Source of the DNA: Streptomyces sp. SDr-06
GTDB lineage: Bacteria; Actinomycetota; Actinomycetes; Streptomycetales; Streptomycetaceae
Direction: 5' to 3'
DNA length: 64,000 bases
Assembly (NCBI RefSeq): GCF_003324565.1
Contig: NZ_QOLA01000001.1
Coordinates: 496,001 to 560,000 of the forward strand
Shown piece by piece: positions 47,885 to 56,168 of this stretch (position 1 is its first letter; each line of letters starts with the position of its first letter). The position numbers and the translations under genes are program-made. Under the pieces are notes generated by a model. It was not told where the DNA came from, searched no databases, and worked only from the letters and a program-made list of their open reading frames with translations.

Positions 47885-48343
47885 ATGACCCCGGAAGAGC
47901 TCGCCAACCTCGTGCACCTGCGCCGGGCGCGGGACCTCATCGACCGCGAGTACGCCAAGCCCCTCGACGTGCCGACCATGGCCCAGCACGCGCTCATGTC
48001 GCCCGCGCACTTCTCGCGGCAGTTCCGGGCCGCCTATGGCGAGACCCCGTACAGCTACCTCATGACCCGCCGGATCGAGCGGGCGATGGCGCTGCTGCGC
48101 GGCGGCATGAGCGTGACCGACGCGTGCATGACGGTCGGCTGTACGTCGCTCGGCTCGTTCAGCTCCCGGTTCACCGAGATCGTGGGCGAGACACCGAGCG
48201 CGTACCGCGGGCGGCTGCACGACGCGGTTGCGGCGATGCCCGCGTGCGTGGCGAAGGTGCGCACGCGCCCGACGCGCCATCCTTCCGCGGGGCCCGCGGG
48301 GCCGAGCAGGATCCGAGAAGCGGACGACCAGCCCGCCGCCTAA
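47885..48343 (+). CDS. AraC family transcriptional regulator (HTH-only)
   Basis: A 152-residue regulator. Two AraC helix-turn-helix units are present: DVPTMAQHALMSPAHFSRQF (about 29-48) and MSVTDACMTVGCTSLGSFSS followed by RFTEIVGETPSAYRGR (about 80-115). There is no N-terminal cupin/sensor domain, so ligand sensing is not obvious; the C-terminal tail is disordered. TAGCGT sits 7 nt before ATG 47885 with no ribosome binding site, fitting a leaderless mRNA. The adjacent VOC gene (11 nt later) is the probable target; AraC/VOC pairs like this are common in streptomycetes. Confidence 0.9.
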   Translation: MTPEELANLVHLRRARDLIDREYAKPLDVPTMAQHALMSPAHFSRQFRAAYGETPYSYLMTRRIERAMALLRGGMSVTDACMTVGCTSLGSFSSRFTEIVGETPSAYRGRLHDAVAAMPACVAKVRTRPTRHPSAGPAGPSRIREADDQPAA

Positions 48344-48353
48344 CGTGGCAGCC

Positions 48354-48767
48354 ATGACCAGCATCGCGCTCCAGTACTGCCACATCACCGTCAATGACCC
48401 GGACGAGGCCCTCGGCTTCTACCGCGACGCGCTCGGCCTCGAAGTGCGCAACGACGTCGCGTCCGGCGACTACCGATGGGTCACCCTCGGCAGCCCGACC
48501 CAGCCGGGGCTCGAGATCGTCCTGTCGGAGCCGCACGCCGGCCGCTCCCAGACCGACGGCGACGCCCTGCAGGAACTGCTCACCAAGGGCGTCATGCCGA
48601 TGTTCGTCTTCAGGACCGACGACCTCGACACGACCTTCGAGAAGGTGCGCGCCTCGGGCGCCGAGGTGCTCCAGGAGCCCATCGACCAGCCGTGGGGGCC
48701 GCGCGACTGCGCCTTCCGTGACCCGTCCGGCAACCTGGTCAAGATCCAGCAGCAGGCCAAGGAGTAG
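48354..48767 (+). CDS. VOC family protein (glyoxalase/dioxygenase fold)
   Basis: A 137-residue protein with an intact single VOC module: LQYCHITVNDPDEALGFYRD (metal-binding His near residue 9), LEIVLSEPHAG, MFVFRTDDLDTTFEKV and the C-terminal CAFRDPSGNLVKIQQ with the second ligand region (WGPRDCAFRDPSGN). Function is not determined; homologues detoxify antibiotics or aldehydes. A TAACGT box 7 nt before ATG 48354 overlaps the TAA stop of the AraC gene, so it can also be transcribed as a leaderless mRNA. Confidence 0.88.
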   Translation: MTSIALQYCHITVNDPDEALGFYRDALGLEVRNDVASGDYRWVTLGSPTQPGLEIVLSEPHAGRSQTDGDALQELLTKGVMPMFVFRTDDLDTTFEKVRASGAEVLQEPIDQPWGPRDCAFRDPSGNLVKIQQQAKE

Positions 48768-48790
48768 CCGGACCGCCACCCTGCACACAC

Positions 48791-48838
48791 AGCCGCACCG
48801 GCCCGGACCGCGCCCCTGGCGCACGGGCGGGTGCGGCT
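48791..48838 (+). terminator. hairpin terminator after the VOC gene
   Basis: AGCCGCACCgGCCCG / CGGGCgGGTGCGGCT, 14 of 15 paired, closing a loop of 18 nt, 23 nt after the VOC stop. Confidence 0.65.
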
Positions 48839-48900
48839 CTGGTGCGTCGGCGGCGCCGGAGCGGGGGCATGGATGCTGAACTCACACTCCGGCCGCGGAC

Positions 48901-48946
48901 TGTGGTGTCCCGCCACATAGCGGCCTGACCTGGGCATTTCTACGGT
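48901..48946 (+). promoter_or_regulatory. promoter region of the MHS transporter with TGTGG/CCACA dyad
   Basis: TGTGG-N7-CCACA (48901-48917), then 23 nt to a -10-like TACGGT (48941-48946). A similar dyad, TGTGG-N5-CCACA, with 22 nt to its -10, precedes the 3-hydroxybutyrate dehydrogenase-like gene. The position suits an activator site next to -35. The PucR-like regulator between the two genes is the candidate. Confidence 0.5.
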
Positions 48947-48989
48947 GTGGCGACACACGACCGTCCCCACCCTCCCGGAAGTGGTACCC

Positions 48990-50405
48990 ATGGCCGCCTC
49001 TTCGACCGCTCCCCCACCCGCCACCAACCTCAGGCGCATCGTCGCCGCCAGCCTCATCGGCACCACCATCGAGTGGTACGACTTCTTCCTGTACGGGTCG
49101 GCCGCCGCGCTGGTGTTCAACAAGTTGTTCTTCCCCGGGTCTGCCCCGCTCGTGGGCACGCTGCTCTCCTTCCTCACGTACGCGGTCGGGTTCGCGGCGC
49201 GGCCGCTCGGGGCACTCGTCTTCGGGCACTTCGGGGACCGGCTCGGCCGGAAGAAGCTGCTGGTGGTGAGCCTGCTCATGATGGGCGGGGCCACTTTCGG
49301 CATCGGGCTGCTGCCCACCCACGCCACCATCGGGGCCGCGGCGCCCGTGCTGCTCACGGCGCTGCGGCTGGTGCAGGGGTTCGCGCTGGGCGGTGAGTGG
49401 GGCGGGGCGGTGCTGCTGGTGTCGGAGCACGGGGACCCCCGGCGGCGCGGGTTCTGGTCCTCGTGGCCCCAAACCGGCGCCCCCGCCGGGCAGTTGCTCG
49501 CCGCGGGCGTGCTCTCGGCGCTGACGTCCCTGCTGAGCGAGGACGCGTTCACCGCATGGGGCTGGCGCATACCGTTCCTGCTGTCGGGTGTGCTCGTCCT
49601 GCTCGGGCTGTGGATCCGGCTCTCGGTCGACGAATCACCGGTGTTCAAGGCCGCGTTGGCGCGGGCCGAGGCCCGCACGGCGGACCAGGGGAGCGAGCGG
49701 CCGTCGACCAGGAGCCGAGCGGTCCCGCGCTCGCCCAGGTTGCGGTTCTCGACGGCCGTCCGAACGGCGGCACCGGAACCGTCCGTGAGGGCGGCGCCGA
49801 GGCAGATCACCGCGTCCGGCGTGAAGAACCACGACTTCCTGGTGTACGCGACGGCCTCGGCCGGGATGGCCAAGCAGACCGCGCTCAACGCCGTACTCAT
49901 AGCCTCCGCGGTGCACTTCGTGGTGATCCCGGCGTGGGGCGCCCTGTCGGACCGGATCGGGCGCAGGCCGGTGTACCTGATCGGCGCCCTCGGCGTCGGC
50001 GCCTGGATGTTCCCGTTCTTCGCGCTGATCGACGCCGGCGGCTTCCCGCGCCTGATCGTCGCCGTCACCGTGGGCCTGGTGTTCCACGGGGCGATGTACG
50101 CGCCGCAGGCGGCGTTCTTCTCGGAGATGTTCGCGACCCGGATGCGGTACTCGGGGGCCTCGATCGGGGCGCAGTTCTCCTCCGTGGCGGCCGGGGCGCC
50201 CGCGCCGCTGATCGCGACGGCGCTGCTCTCCGACTACGGCACGTCGACGCCGATCGCCCTGTACGTCATCGCGGCCGTGCTGCTCACCGTCGTCGCCGTC
50301 GGGTGCGCGCGCGAGACCCGGGAGCGGGATCTGGAGCACGTCGAGGCCGCCGGACCGGCCGGGGCCGCGGCGACGGCGCACTCGGCGAAGGCGCGTACTG
50401 CCTGA
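48990..50405 (+). CDS. MHS-type MFS transporter, with an anomalous central segment
   Basis: A 471-residue metabolite:H+ symporter-type transporter. TTIEWYDFFLYGSAAALVFN and LFFPGSAPLVGTLLSFLTYA begin helices 1 and 2, GHFGDRLGRKKLLV is motif A, and LSDRIGRRPVYLIGALGVG is the second-half copy. MHS members carry proline, shikimate, ketoglutarate or hydroxy acids. Residues about 231-281 (GSERPSTRSRAVPRSPRLRF region), where helix 7 should be, are polar, Arg/Pro/Thr-rich and unlike the family; coding resumes at DFLVYATASAGMAKQTALNA. The frame stays open but helix 7 seems lost, so function is doubtful. GGAAGTGG precedes ATG 48990. Confidence 0.78.
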   Translation: MAASSTAPPPATNLRRIVAASLIGTTIEWYDFFLYGSAAALVFNKLFFPGSAPLVGTLLSFLTYAVGFAARPLGALVFGHFGDRLGRKKLLVVSLLMMGGATFGIGLLPTHATIGAAAPVLLTALRLVQGFALGGEWGGAVLLVSEHGDPRRRGFWSSWPQTGAPAGQLLAAGVLSALTSLLSEDAFTAWGWRIPFLLSGVLVLLGLWIRLSVDESPVFKAALARAEARTADQGSERPSTRSRAVPRSPRLRFSTAVRTAAPEPSVRAAPRQITASGVKNHDFLVYATASAGMAKQTALNAVLIASAVHFVVIPAWGALSDRIGRRPVYLIGALGVGAWMFPFFALIDAGGFPRLIVAVTVGLVFHGAMYAPQAAFFSEMFATRMRYSGASIGAQFSSVAAGAPAPLIATALLSDYGTSTPIALYVIAAVLLTVVAVGCARETRERDLEHVEAAGPAGAAATAHSAKARTA

Positions 50406-50453
50406 CGGCGCGCGGGAGTTGGGGTGGGGTGGCGGCATGATGCCGCCCCACCG

Positions 50454-52376
50454 TCAGGGCGTCATGGCGGGCGCCGCCACATGGAGGCGGAGGGCCAGCT
50501 GGATCTCCAGGGCGCGGGCCGGTGACTGCCAGTCGGGACCGAGGAGACGGCCGATCCGTTCGAGCCGCTGGGCCACCGTGTTCACATGGACGTGCAGGTG
50601 CTCCTTGGTGCGGGCCGGGCTCATGCCGTGTGCGAAGTACGCGTCGAGGGTGCGGACCAGATCGGTGCCGCGTTTCCGGTCGTACGCCACGACCGCGCCG
50701 ATCGTCCGGTCGACGAAGCCGCCGATGTCCCGGGTGTCCGCGAGCAGCAGTCCGAGGAAGCCGAGGTCCTGGGCGGCCGCTCCCTCCCCGGCGCGGCCGA
50801 GCAACCGCAGCGCCTCCAGGCAGCGACGTGCCTCGGCATACGCCGTGGCGACCGTCGCGGGGGTCGTGGCGGGGGCCGCGACGACGGCCGACGCGCCGAC
50901 CGTGACCGGCTCGTGGAGGGCGCCGCTGAGCTGTTTCGCCGCGTGCCGGGCGACCTCGGCGGGGGTGTCGCCGGGCCCGAGCGGCAGGAGCAGCACTGTG
51001 GCGCCGTCCCGGGTCGAGGCCAGGCCGTGCCGGGTCGTGGCCAGGTACGCGGCGGCGGAGCCGATGCGCCGGCGGTCCGCGGTCCGGCGGGCACTGGTGC
51101 CCGGGTCGAGGCCGTCGAGGCGGGCGGCGAGCACCACGTGCGGGGCGTCGAGGTCGGCCCGCACCCGGGCGGCGCGCTCCCGCAGGAGTCTGGGGTCGCG
51201 GTCCGGCGCGTCCAGGAGGTCGTCGAGGAGCTCGCCCCGCACCCGCTGCTCCGCCTCGCCCGCCGAACGCCGGGCGAGCAGCAGCAGGGAGGTGACCATG
51301 GCGGCCCGTTCCAGGGTGCGGCGGTCGACCGGATCCAGGTCCGGCTGGCCGTGCAGGACCAGCGCGCCCAGGAGTTCGTCCCCGGCCGACACCCCTGCGA
51401 GCCAGTCCTCGCCGTGGCGGATGGCGTGACCGTCGGTGCCGCCGAGCCGCAGGACGGCGGCCCGCGCCGAGTCGGCACCGGCGAACTCGACCGTACCGTC
51501 GAGGACTTCGGACACGGCGTCGGCCACGTCGTGGACGCCGCCGCCGCGCAGGACTAGTTCGGTGAGCCGGTCGTGGACCTCCGAGGCCCTTTCGAGGACC
51601 GCGCTGTGGTCCCGGATGGTCTCGTTGGCCCTCTCCAGCTCGGCCAGGGCGGAGCGGGTCTCGGCCAGCAGGTTGGCGGTGTCGATGGCGACGGCCGCGT
51701 GCGCGGCGAAGGAGCCGAGCAGGGCGATCTCCTCGCGGGCGAAGACCCGGGAGTGGCGGTCGGCCGCGAAGAGCACGCCGATGACGGTGCTGCCGAGCAT
51801 CAGCGGCACCCCGAGAATGGCGACGAGCCCCTCGTCGCGTACGCCGGTGTCGATGGCGCTGGTGTGCTGGAAGCGCTCGTCGTCGAAGTAGCTGGACGTG
51901 ACGTAGGGACGCGCGGTCTGCGCGACGAGCCCGCCGAGCCCTTCGCCCATGCCGAGCCGCAGCTGCTGGAAGCGGGCGGCGACCGAACCTTCGGTGACCC
52001 GCATGTAGGTGTCGCCCGCCGTCGGGTCGTTGAGGCTGAGGTAGGCGACTTCGGTGCCGAGCAGCGAGCGGGCGCGCTGCACGATGGCGCGCAGCACGGC
52101 GTCGAGGTCGCGCAGGCCCGCGAGGTCGTGGGCGGTCTCGAACAGGGCGGACAGTTCGGCCTCGCGGCGCCTGCGCCCTTCGAGGTCGGCCCGTACGCGC
52201 AGGGCGAGGTGTTTCGCGGCGTCCAGACCGGCGAGCGCCTCGGGTCCCGCGCCGTCGGCGCGGGCCAGCAGCGCCGGCCGGTCGTACGCCTCGGCCGGCG
52301 CGCCCCGGGCGAGAAGTTCCAGGTAAGGGGCTTCCGGATGGTCGGTGAGCTGCGGCTGGTCGTGGGACATGGTCAC
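50454..52376 (-). CDS. GAF-domain PucR-type transcriptional regulator
   Basis: A 640-residue regulator. A GAF sensor domain spans about residues 75-235 (LSALFETAHDLAGLRDLDAV, LGTEVAYLSLNDP, MGEGLGGLVAQTARPYVTSS, ILGVPLMLGSTVIGVLFAAD). A coiled linker (LERANETIRDHSAVLERA) and a GGDEF-like CdaR middle domain follow, and the PucR-type helix-turn-helix ends the protein (LDAYFAHGMSPARTKEHL, HVHVNTVAQRLERIGRLLG). Such regulators sense metabolites and control neighbouring catabolic genes. The start is GTG 52376 (or ATG 52370). It is followed on one side by the MHS transporter and preceded by the SDR gene; both have matching promoter dyads. Confidence 0.9.
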   Translation of the reverse strand: MTMSHDQPQLTDHPEAPYLELLARGAPAEAYDRPALLARADGAGPEALAGLDAAKHLALRVRADLEGRRRREAELSALFETAHDLAGLRDLDAVLRAIVQRARSLLGTEVAYLSLNDPTAGDTYMRVTEGSVAARFQQLRLGMGEGLGGLVAQTARPYVTSSYFDDERFQHTSAIDTGVRDEGLVAILGVPLMLGSTVIGVLFAADRHSRVFAREEIALLGSFAAHAAVAIDTANLLAETRSALAELERANETIRDHSAVLERASEVHDRLTELVLRGGGVHDVADAVSEVLDGTVEFAGADSARAAVLRLGGTDGHAIRHGEDWLAGVSAGDELLGALVLHGQPDLDPVDRRTLERAAMVTSLLLLARRSAGEAEQRVRGELLDDLLDAPDRDPRLLRERAARVRADLDAPHVVLAARLDGLDPGTSARRTADRRRIGSAAAYLATTRHGLASTRDGATVLLLPLGPGDTPAEVARHAAKQLSGALHEPVTVGASAVVAAPATTPATVATAYAEARRCLEALRLLGRAGEGAAAQDLGFLGLLLADTRDIGGFVDRTIGAVVAYDRKRGTDLVRTLDAYFAHGMSPARTKEHLHVHVNTVAQRLERIGRLLGPDWQSPARALEIQLALRLHVAAPAMTP

Positions 52377-52467
52377 AGGGATACCTGCCGGACGGGCGGC
52401 CTCGCCAGGCCTGTGGACAACTCGTGAGGAGTGCAGGACAAGCGGGGAATCGCGGGGCGGCCGGGGG

Positions 52468-53271
52468 TCAGTGGGCGGTCCAGCCGCCGTCGAGGGCGAG
52501 GGAGGTGCCGGTGATGAACGACGCCTGCGGGGTGCAGAGATAGGCGACCGCCTCGGCCACCTCGTGCGGCTCGACGAGCCGCTTGAGCGCCGCGTCCCTC
52601 AGGAACACCTCGGTGAGCACGCGTTCTTCCGGGATGCCGTGCGCCGCGGCCTGATCGGCGAGCTGCCGCTCCACCAGGGGCGTGCGCACATAACCCGGGT
52701 TGACGCAGTTGGAGGTGACCCCGTGGGGGGCGCCTTCCAGGGCGGCGGTCTTGGAGAGGCCTTCGAGGCCGTGTTTGGCGGACACATAGGCCGACTTGAA
52801 GGCGGAGGCCCGCAGCCCGTGCACCGACGACAGGTTCACAATGCGTCCCCATCCCTGCCCGTACATGTGCGGCAGCGCTCCCCTGATCAGCCGGAAGGGG
52901 GCTTCCAGCATCACGGTGAGCACGGTGTGGAAGACCTCGGGCGGGAACTCCGCGATGGGGCACACCAGTTGGAGCCCCGCGTTGTTGACCAGGATGTCGG
53001 TTCCGGCGGCGGCCTGTTCGGCGGCGTCGAGGTCGGTCAGGTCGAGGACGAGCGGCTCCACGGTGCCGCTGAGCCCGGCGGCACCGGCGGCGAGCTCTTC
53101 GAGGCCTGCCGCGTTCCGGTCCGCCGCCGTGACCTTGGCTCCGGCGGCGGCGAGCCGGAGGGCGCAGGCCCGGCCGATGCCGCCCGCGGCGCCGGTGACG
53201 AGCGCGGTGCGGCCGCCCAGGTCGACGGTGACGGAGCGGGGCAAAGGGGCGGGGGCGAGGGGGGCGGTCAT
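52468..53271 (-). CDS. 3-hydroxybutyrate dehydrogenase-like SDR
   Basis: A 267-residue short-chain dehydrogenase. TGAAGGIGRACALRLAAAG binds NAD, DILVNNAGLQLVCPIAEFP has NNAG, IVNLSSVHGLRA gives the catalytic Ser, and SAYVSAKHGLEGLSK the YxxxK pair. The end LCTPQASFITGTSLALDGGW and the stretch NCVNPGYVRTPLVERQLADQ match D-3-hydroxybutyrate dehydrogenases, which oxidise 3-hydroxybutyrate to acetoacetate. ATG 53271 is preceded by TAGGGT 7 nt away and no strong ribosome binding site, so the mRNA is probably leaderless. It lies 91 nt before the PucR regulator on the same strand. Confidence 0.88.
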   Translation of the reverse strand: MTAPLAPAPLPRSVTVDLGGRTALVTGAAGGIGRACALRLAAAGAKVTAADRNAAGLEELAAGAAGLSGTVEPLVLDLTDLDAAEQAAAGTDILVNNAGLQLVCPIAEFPPEVFHTVLTVMLEAPFRLIRGALPHMYGQGWGRIVNLSSVHGLRASAFKSAYVSAKHGLEGLSKTAALEGAPHGVTSNCVNPGYVRTPLVERQLADQAAAHGIPEERVLTEVFLRDAALKRLVEPHEVAEAVAYLCTPQASFITGTSLALDGGWTAH

Positions 53272-53278
53272 GTTCTTG

Positions 53279-53323
53279 ACCCTAGGCAGGCCGCCCGCAC
53301 CCACCCATGTGGTCAGCCCACAT
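53279..53323 (-). promoter_or_regulatory. promoter/operator of the 3-hydroxybutyrate dehydrogenase gene
   Basis: Dyad ATGTGG-N5-CCACAT (53307-53323); on the minus strand a -10 TAGGGT (53284-53279) follows after 22 nt, then 7 nt to ATG 53271. The dyad class and its distance to -10 are nearly those of the MHS transporter promoter. Confidence 0.6.
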
Positions 53324-53326
53324 ACT

Positions 53327-53809
53327 TCAGAGCCCAGTACTGGGCCGGAACCACGTAGGGCTGTCCGACTGGGCCTGCTTGATGCGGAACAGCGCGAACT
53401 CGCTCAGCTTCGGCAGGGCGTCCAGGGCGAACCAGCCCACCTCAAGGGACTCCTCGTCGTTGACGCGGGCCTCGCCGCCGACGGCCCGGCAGCGGAAGCA
53501 GATGTCCATGAACTGGCACTGGTCGCCATTGGGATAGGTGATGGTCGACCGGCCCGCCTCCACCAGCACCACCCGCTCGGCGACACACCGTACGCCGGTC
53601 TCCTCGTACACCTCGCGCACCGCGGTGTCGGCGGGCTCCTCCCCCGGCTCGGGGATGCCGCCGATCGTCGACCACTCCCCGGTGTCCGCGCGACGGCCGA
53701 GCAGGACCCGGTCCTCGTCGTCGAAGACGATCGCGCTCACCCCGGGCAGCAGGAGCAGCTGATGCCCGGCGAGGGCCCGGATGTCTTGAATGAAGTCAGG
53801 AGTTGCCAT
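53327..53809 (-). CDS. NUDIX hydrolase
   Basis: A 160-residue hydrolase. The Nudix box is GGIPEPGEEPADTAVREVY then EETGV, complete. PGVSAIVFDDEDRVLLGRRA precedes it, and YPNGDQCQFMDICFRCRAVGG follows, as in the MutT-like actinobacterial group. Substrate unknown. TAGGGT 6 nt before ATG 53809 suggests a leaderless transcript. It starts 33 nt from the end of lnt and ends just short of the SDR promoter. Confidence 0.9.
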   Translation of the reverse strand: MATPDFIQDIRALAGHQLLLLPGVSAIVFDDEDRVLLGRRADTGEWSTIGGIPEPGEEPADTAVREVYEETGVRCVAERVVLVEAGRSTITYPNGDQCQFMDICFRCRAVGGEARVNDEESLEVGWFALDALPKLSEFALFRIKQAQSDSPTWFRPSTGL

Positions 53810-53842
53810 GCGCCGACCCTAACGGGCCCGCGGAACCGGCCG

Positions 53843-55459
53843 TCAGCTCCCGGTGTCGCGACGCCCCCGCATGGACCGGGTGACCGCCCAGGCCAGGCCC
53901 GCCGCGGCGACCGCGACGAGCAGCCACTCGGGCAGCGTGCCCAGCTTGGTCGCGGGCGTCTGCGAGGAGCGCAGCGGCACCTTGGCCACGAGCGAGGCCG
54001 GCGTGAACATGGCGGTCTTCTGGACGACCTTGCCGTCGGGCATGATCACGGCGCTGACACCGCTGGTGACCGGAACCGTGACGGTCCTGCTGTGCTCGAC
54101 GGCCCGCACGCGGGACATGGCGAGCTGCTGGTAGGTCATCTCGCTGCGGTCGAAGGTGGCGTTGTTGCTGGGCACGGAGATCAGCTGGGCGCCCGCGGTG
54201 ACGGTGTCGCGCACCGCCCAGTCGAATGCGGCCTCGTAGCAGGTGGCGATGCCGACCTTGGTGCCCGCCATGGTGAACAGGCCCGCTTTGGTGCCGCGGT
54301 TGAAGTCCTCGCGCACCATGGAGGTGTAGCCGGGGGCGAAGGTCGCGATGAGGCCGCGCAGCGGGATGTACTCGCCGAACGGCTGGATCTGGCGCTTGTC
54401 GTACGTCGCCACAGGACCCAGCTTCGGATCCCACTGGACCTGCTCGTTGTACAGCTTCGCGCCGTAGCCGCCGACGACCGCGCCGACCGAGATGGGGGCG
54501 CCGATGGCCTTGGCCGCGTGGTCGATGACGGCCCGTGCGTCGTCGTCCACGAAGGGGTCGACGTCGGAGGAGTTCTCCGGCCACAGCACGAAGTCCGGCT
54601 TCGGCTCCTTGCCCGCCCTGACCTTGTCGGCCAGGCGCAGCGTCTCGCGCGCGTGGTAGTCGAGCACGGCCCGGCGCTGGGAGTTGAAGTCGAGGCCGAG
54701 CCGGGGCACGTTGCCCTGGATCACGGCGACGGTCGCGGTGCCGTCCTCGGCGGAGTCGCTGACCAGGCCGCGGGCGCCGAAGGACGCCGCGACCGGCACG
54801 ACGACCATGAGCAGCGCGGCCACCGGCGCGCCCTTGCGCACGGACGCGGTGCTCCGCAGGCGCAGCGCCTGGCGCAGGCACTCGTACAGACCGAACCCGC
54901 ACAGCGCCACGGCGAAGCCGAGGACCGGGGTACCGCCCAGGGCCGCCAGCGGCAGGAACGTCCCGTCGGCCTGTCCGAAGGCGATCTTGCCCCAGGGGAA
55001 GCCGCCGAACGGCGCCCGGGCGCGGGCCGCCTCGGCCGCGATCCACAGCGCGGCGGCCCACACGGGCCACAGCGGAAGCCGCGAGACCACGGCGGTGCCC
55101 GCGCCGGCCGCGGCGATGAACAGCGCCTCGATCGCGGCGAGCCCCAGCCAGGGGCCGGGGCCGACCTCCACGCCGGTCCATACCAGGAGGGGGAGCAGGA
55201 AGCCGAGGCCGAAGAGGTACCCGAGGCCGAGGCCCGCCTTCCAGCCGCGGCCGCGCAGCACCCAGCCGAGGACGGCGAAGGCGGGCAGCGCCAGCCACCA
55301 CAGGGGCCTCGGCGGGAAGCTCAGATACAGGAGCACCCCACCCAGCGCGGCCACGGCGGGCCGCAGGAGACGGTTCAGCAGTGTCCGCAGCCGCGCGGGG
55401 GCGGCAGACCGCGGTCCGAGCTGTTCCGGCTCGGTTGTGGGGGTCTCGGTGGTGCTCAC
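53843..55459 (-). CDS. lnt: apolipoprotein N-acyltransferase
   Basis: A 538-residue membrane enzyme that adds the third acyl chain to the N-terminal Cys of lipoproteins. About six to eight helices occupy residues 25-240 (AVAALGGVLLYLSFPPRPLW, GYLFGLGFLLPLLVWTGVEV, PFGGFPWGKIAFGQ). The nitrilase-type domain follows with the triad Glu in VLWPENSSDVDP, Lys in ATYDKRQIQPFGEYIP and Cys in GIATCYEAAFDW. C-terminal helix and basic tail are present. GTG 55459 is used; TAGACT 7 nt before it and no ribosome binding site suggest a leaderless transcript. Streptomycetes usually have two Lnt paralogues; the other is not here. Confidence 0.94.
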   Translation of the reverse strand: MSTTETPTTEPEQLGPRSAAPARLRTLLNRLLRPAVAALGGVLLYLSFPPRPLWWLALPAFAVLGWVLRGRGWKAGLGLGYLFGLGFLLPLLVWTGVEVGPGPWLGLAAIEALFIAAAGAGTAVVSRLPLWPVWAAALWIAAEAARARAPFGGFPWGKIAFGQADGTFLPLAALGGTPVLGFAVALCGFGLYECLRQALRLRSTASVRKGAPVAALLMVVVPVAASFGARGLVSDSAEDGTATVAVIQGNVPRLGLDFNSQRRAVLDYHARETLRLADKVRAGKEPKPDFVLWPENSSDVDPFVDDDARAVIDHAAKAIGAPISVGAVVGGYGAKLYNEQVQWDPKLGPVATYDKRQIQPFGEYIPLRGLIATFAPGYTSMVREDFNRGTKAGLFTMAGTKVGIATCYEAAFDWAVRDTVTAGAQLISVPSNNATFDRSEMTYQQLAMSRVRAVEHSRTVTVPVTSGVSAVIMPDGKVVQKTAMFTPASLVAKVPLRSSQTPATKLGTLPEWLLVAVAAAGLAWAVTRSMRGRRDTGS

Positions 55460-55534
55460 CCGGCGGAGTCTACGGCGGGTCGCTGTGGACCGGGGAGTCC
55501 GGTGACGAGGGCCACCGTCGCGCGCGCGGCGCGG

Positions 55535-56122
55535 TCAGGCCCCGACGGGCTTGCCGGTGCCGAGCAGCCGCAGCCGGTCACGGATGACCCGGACCGCCGC
55601 TTCGGCGTCGTCGACGGTGACGGTGAACACCCGCCCGTCGCCGAGCTTGAGCGCCACGCCCTCGCCGCGGCGTACGACGACGGCGGTGCCGATCTCCGGG
55701 CGCCAGCGGTAGCCCCAGCCGCCCCACTGCCGCGGGGTGACCCGGGGCACGAAGTCGGCTCCGACGACGTGGTCGAGCGGGATGGTGCGGCGCGGCAGCC
55801 CGATGTGGCCGCAGCGCACCTCCAGGCAGTCGCCGTCGACCTTGACCGCCACGTGGACGAAGGCGAGCGTTCCGAAGAGCACGAGGAGCCCGGCCGCCAG
55901 GCAGCCGACCACGGACATCAGCAGCGGCGCGATGCCCGAGGTCCACGTCGAGTCGACGGCGAGCTCCACGCCGAGCGCGATGCAGGCCGCACCGCCGGCC
56001 GCGAGAAGCCACTGGACACGGTTGGTCGCCCGGCCGGTCCAGACCTCTGGCGCCTGCTCGGCAGCGGACGAGGCATGACGTGACTCGGGGGGCTCGGGGT
56101 GTTCCGGGGACGGTTCCCTCAT
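55535..56122 (-). CDS. membrane protein with PH-like domain
   Basis: A 195-residue protein: a polar start, two membrane helices (VQWLLAAGGAACIALGVELA and LLMSVVGCLAAGLLVLFGTL) around residues 38-95, then a cytoplasmic beta-rich domain (VHVAVKVDGDCLEVRCGHIG, TIPLDHVVGADFV, GTAVVVRRGEGVALKLGDG, VFTVTVDDAEAAVRVI). The latter resembles bacterial PH/DUF-type domains. No function is known. ATG 56122 is supported by TACGCT 7 nt upstream (leaderless type); a longer GTG start at 56158 is less likely. Confidence 0.82.
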   Translation of the reverse strand: MREPSPEHPEPPESRHASSAAEQAPEVWTGRATNRVQWLLAAGGAACIALGVELAVDSTWTSGIAPLLMSVVGCLAAGLLVLFGTLAFVHVAVKVDGDCLEVRCGHIGLPRRTIPLDHVVGADFVPRVTPRQWGGWGYRWRPEIGTAVVVRRGEGVALKLGDGRVFTVTVDDAEAAVRVIRDRLRLLGTGKPVGA

Positions 56123-56168
56123 GTGTAGCAGCGTACTCAGGTTCCGCTGCGGTGGCACCGTTCAGCTC

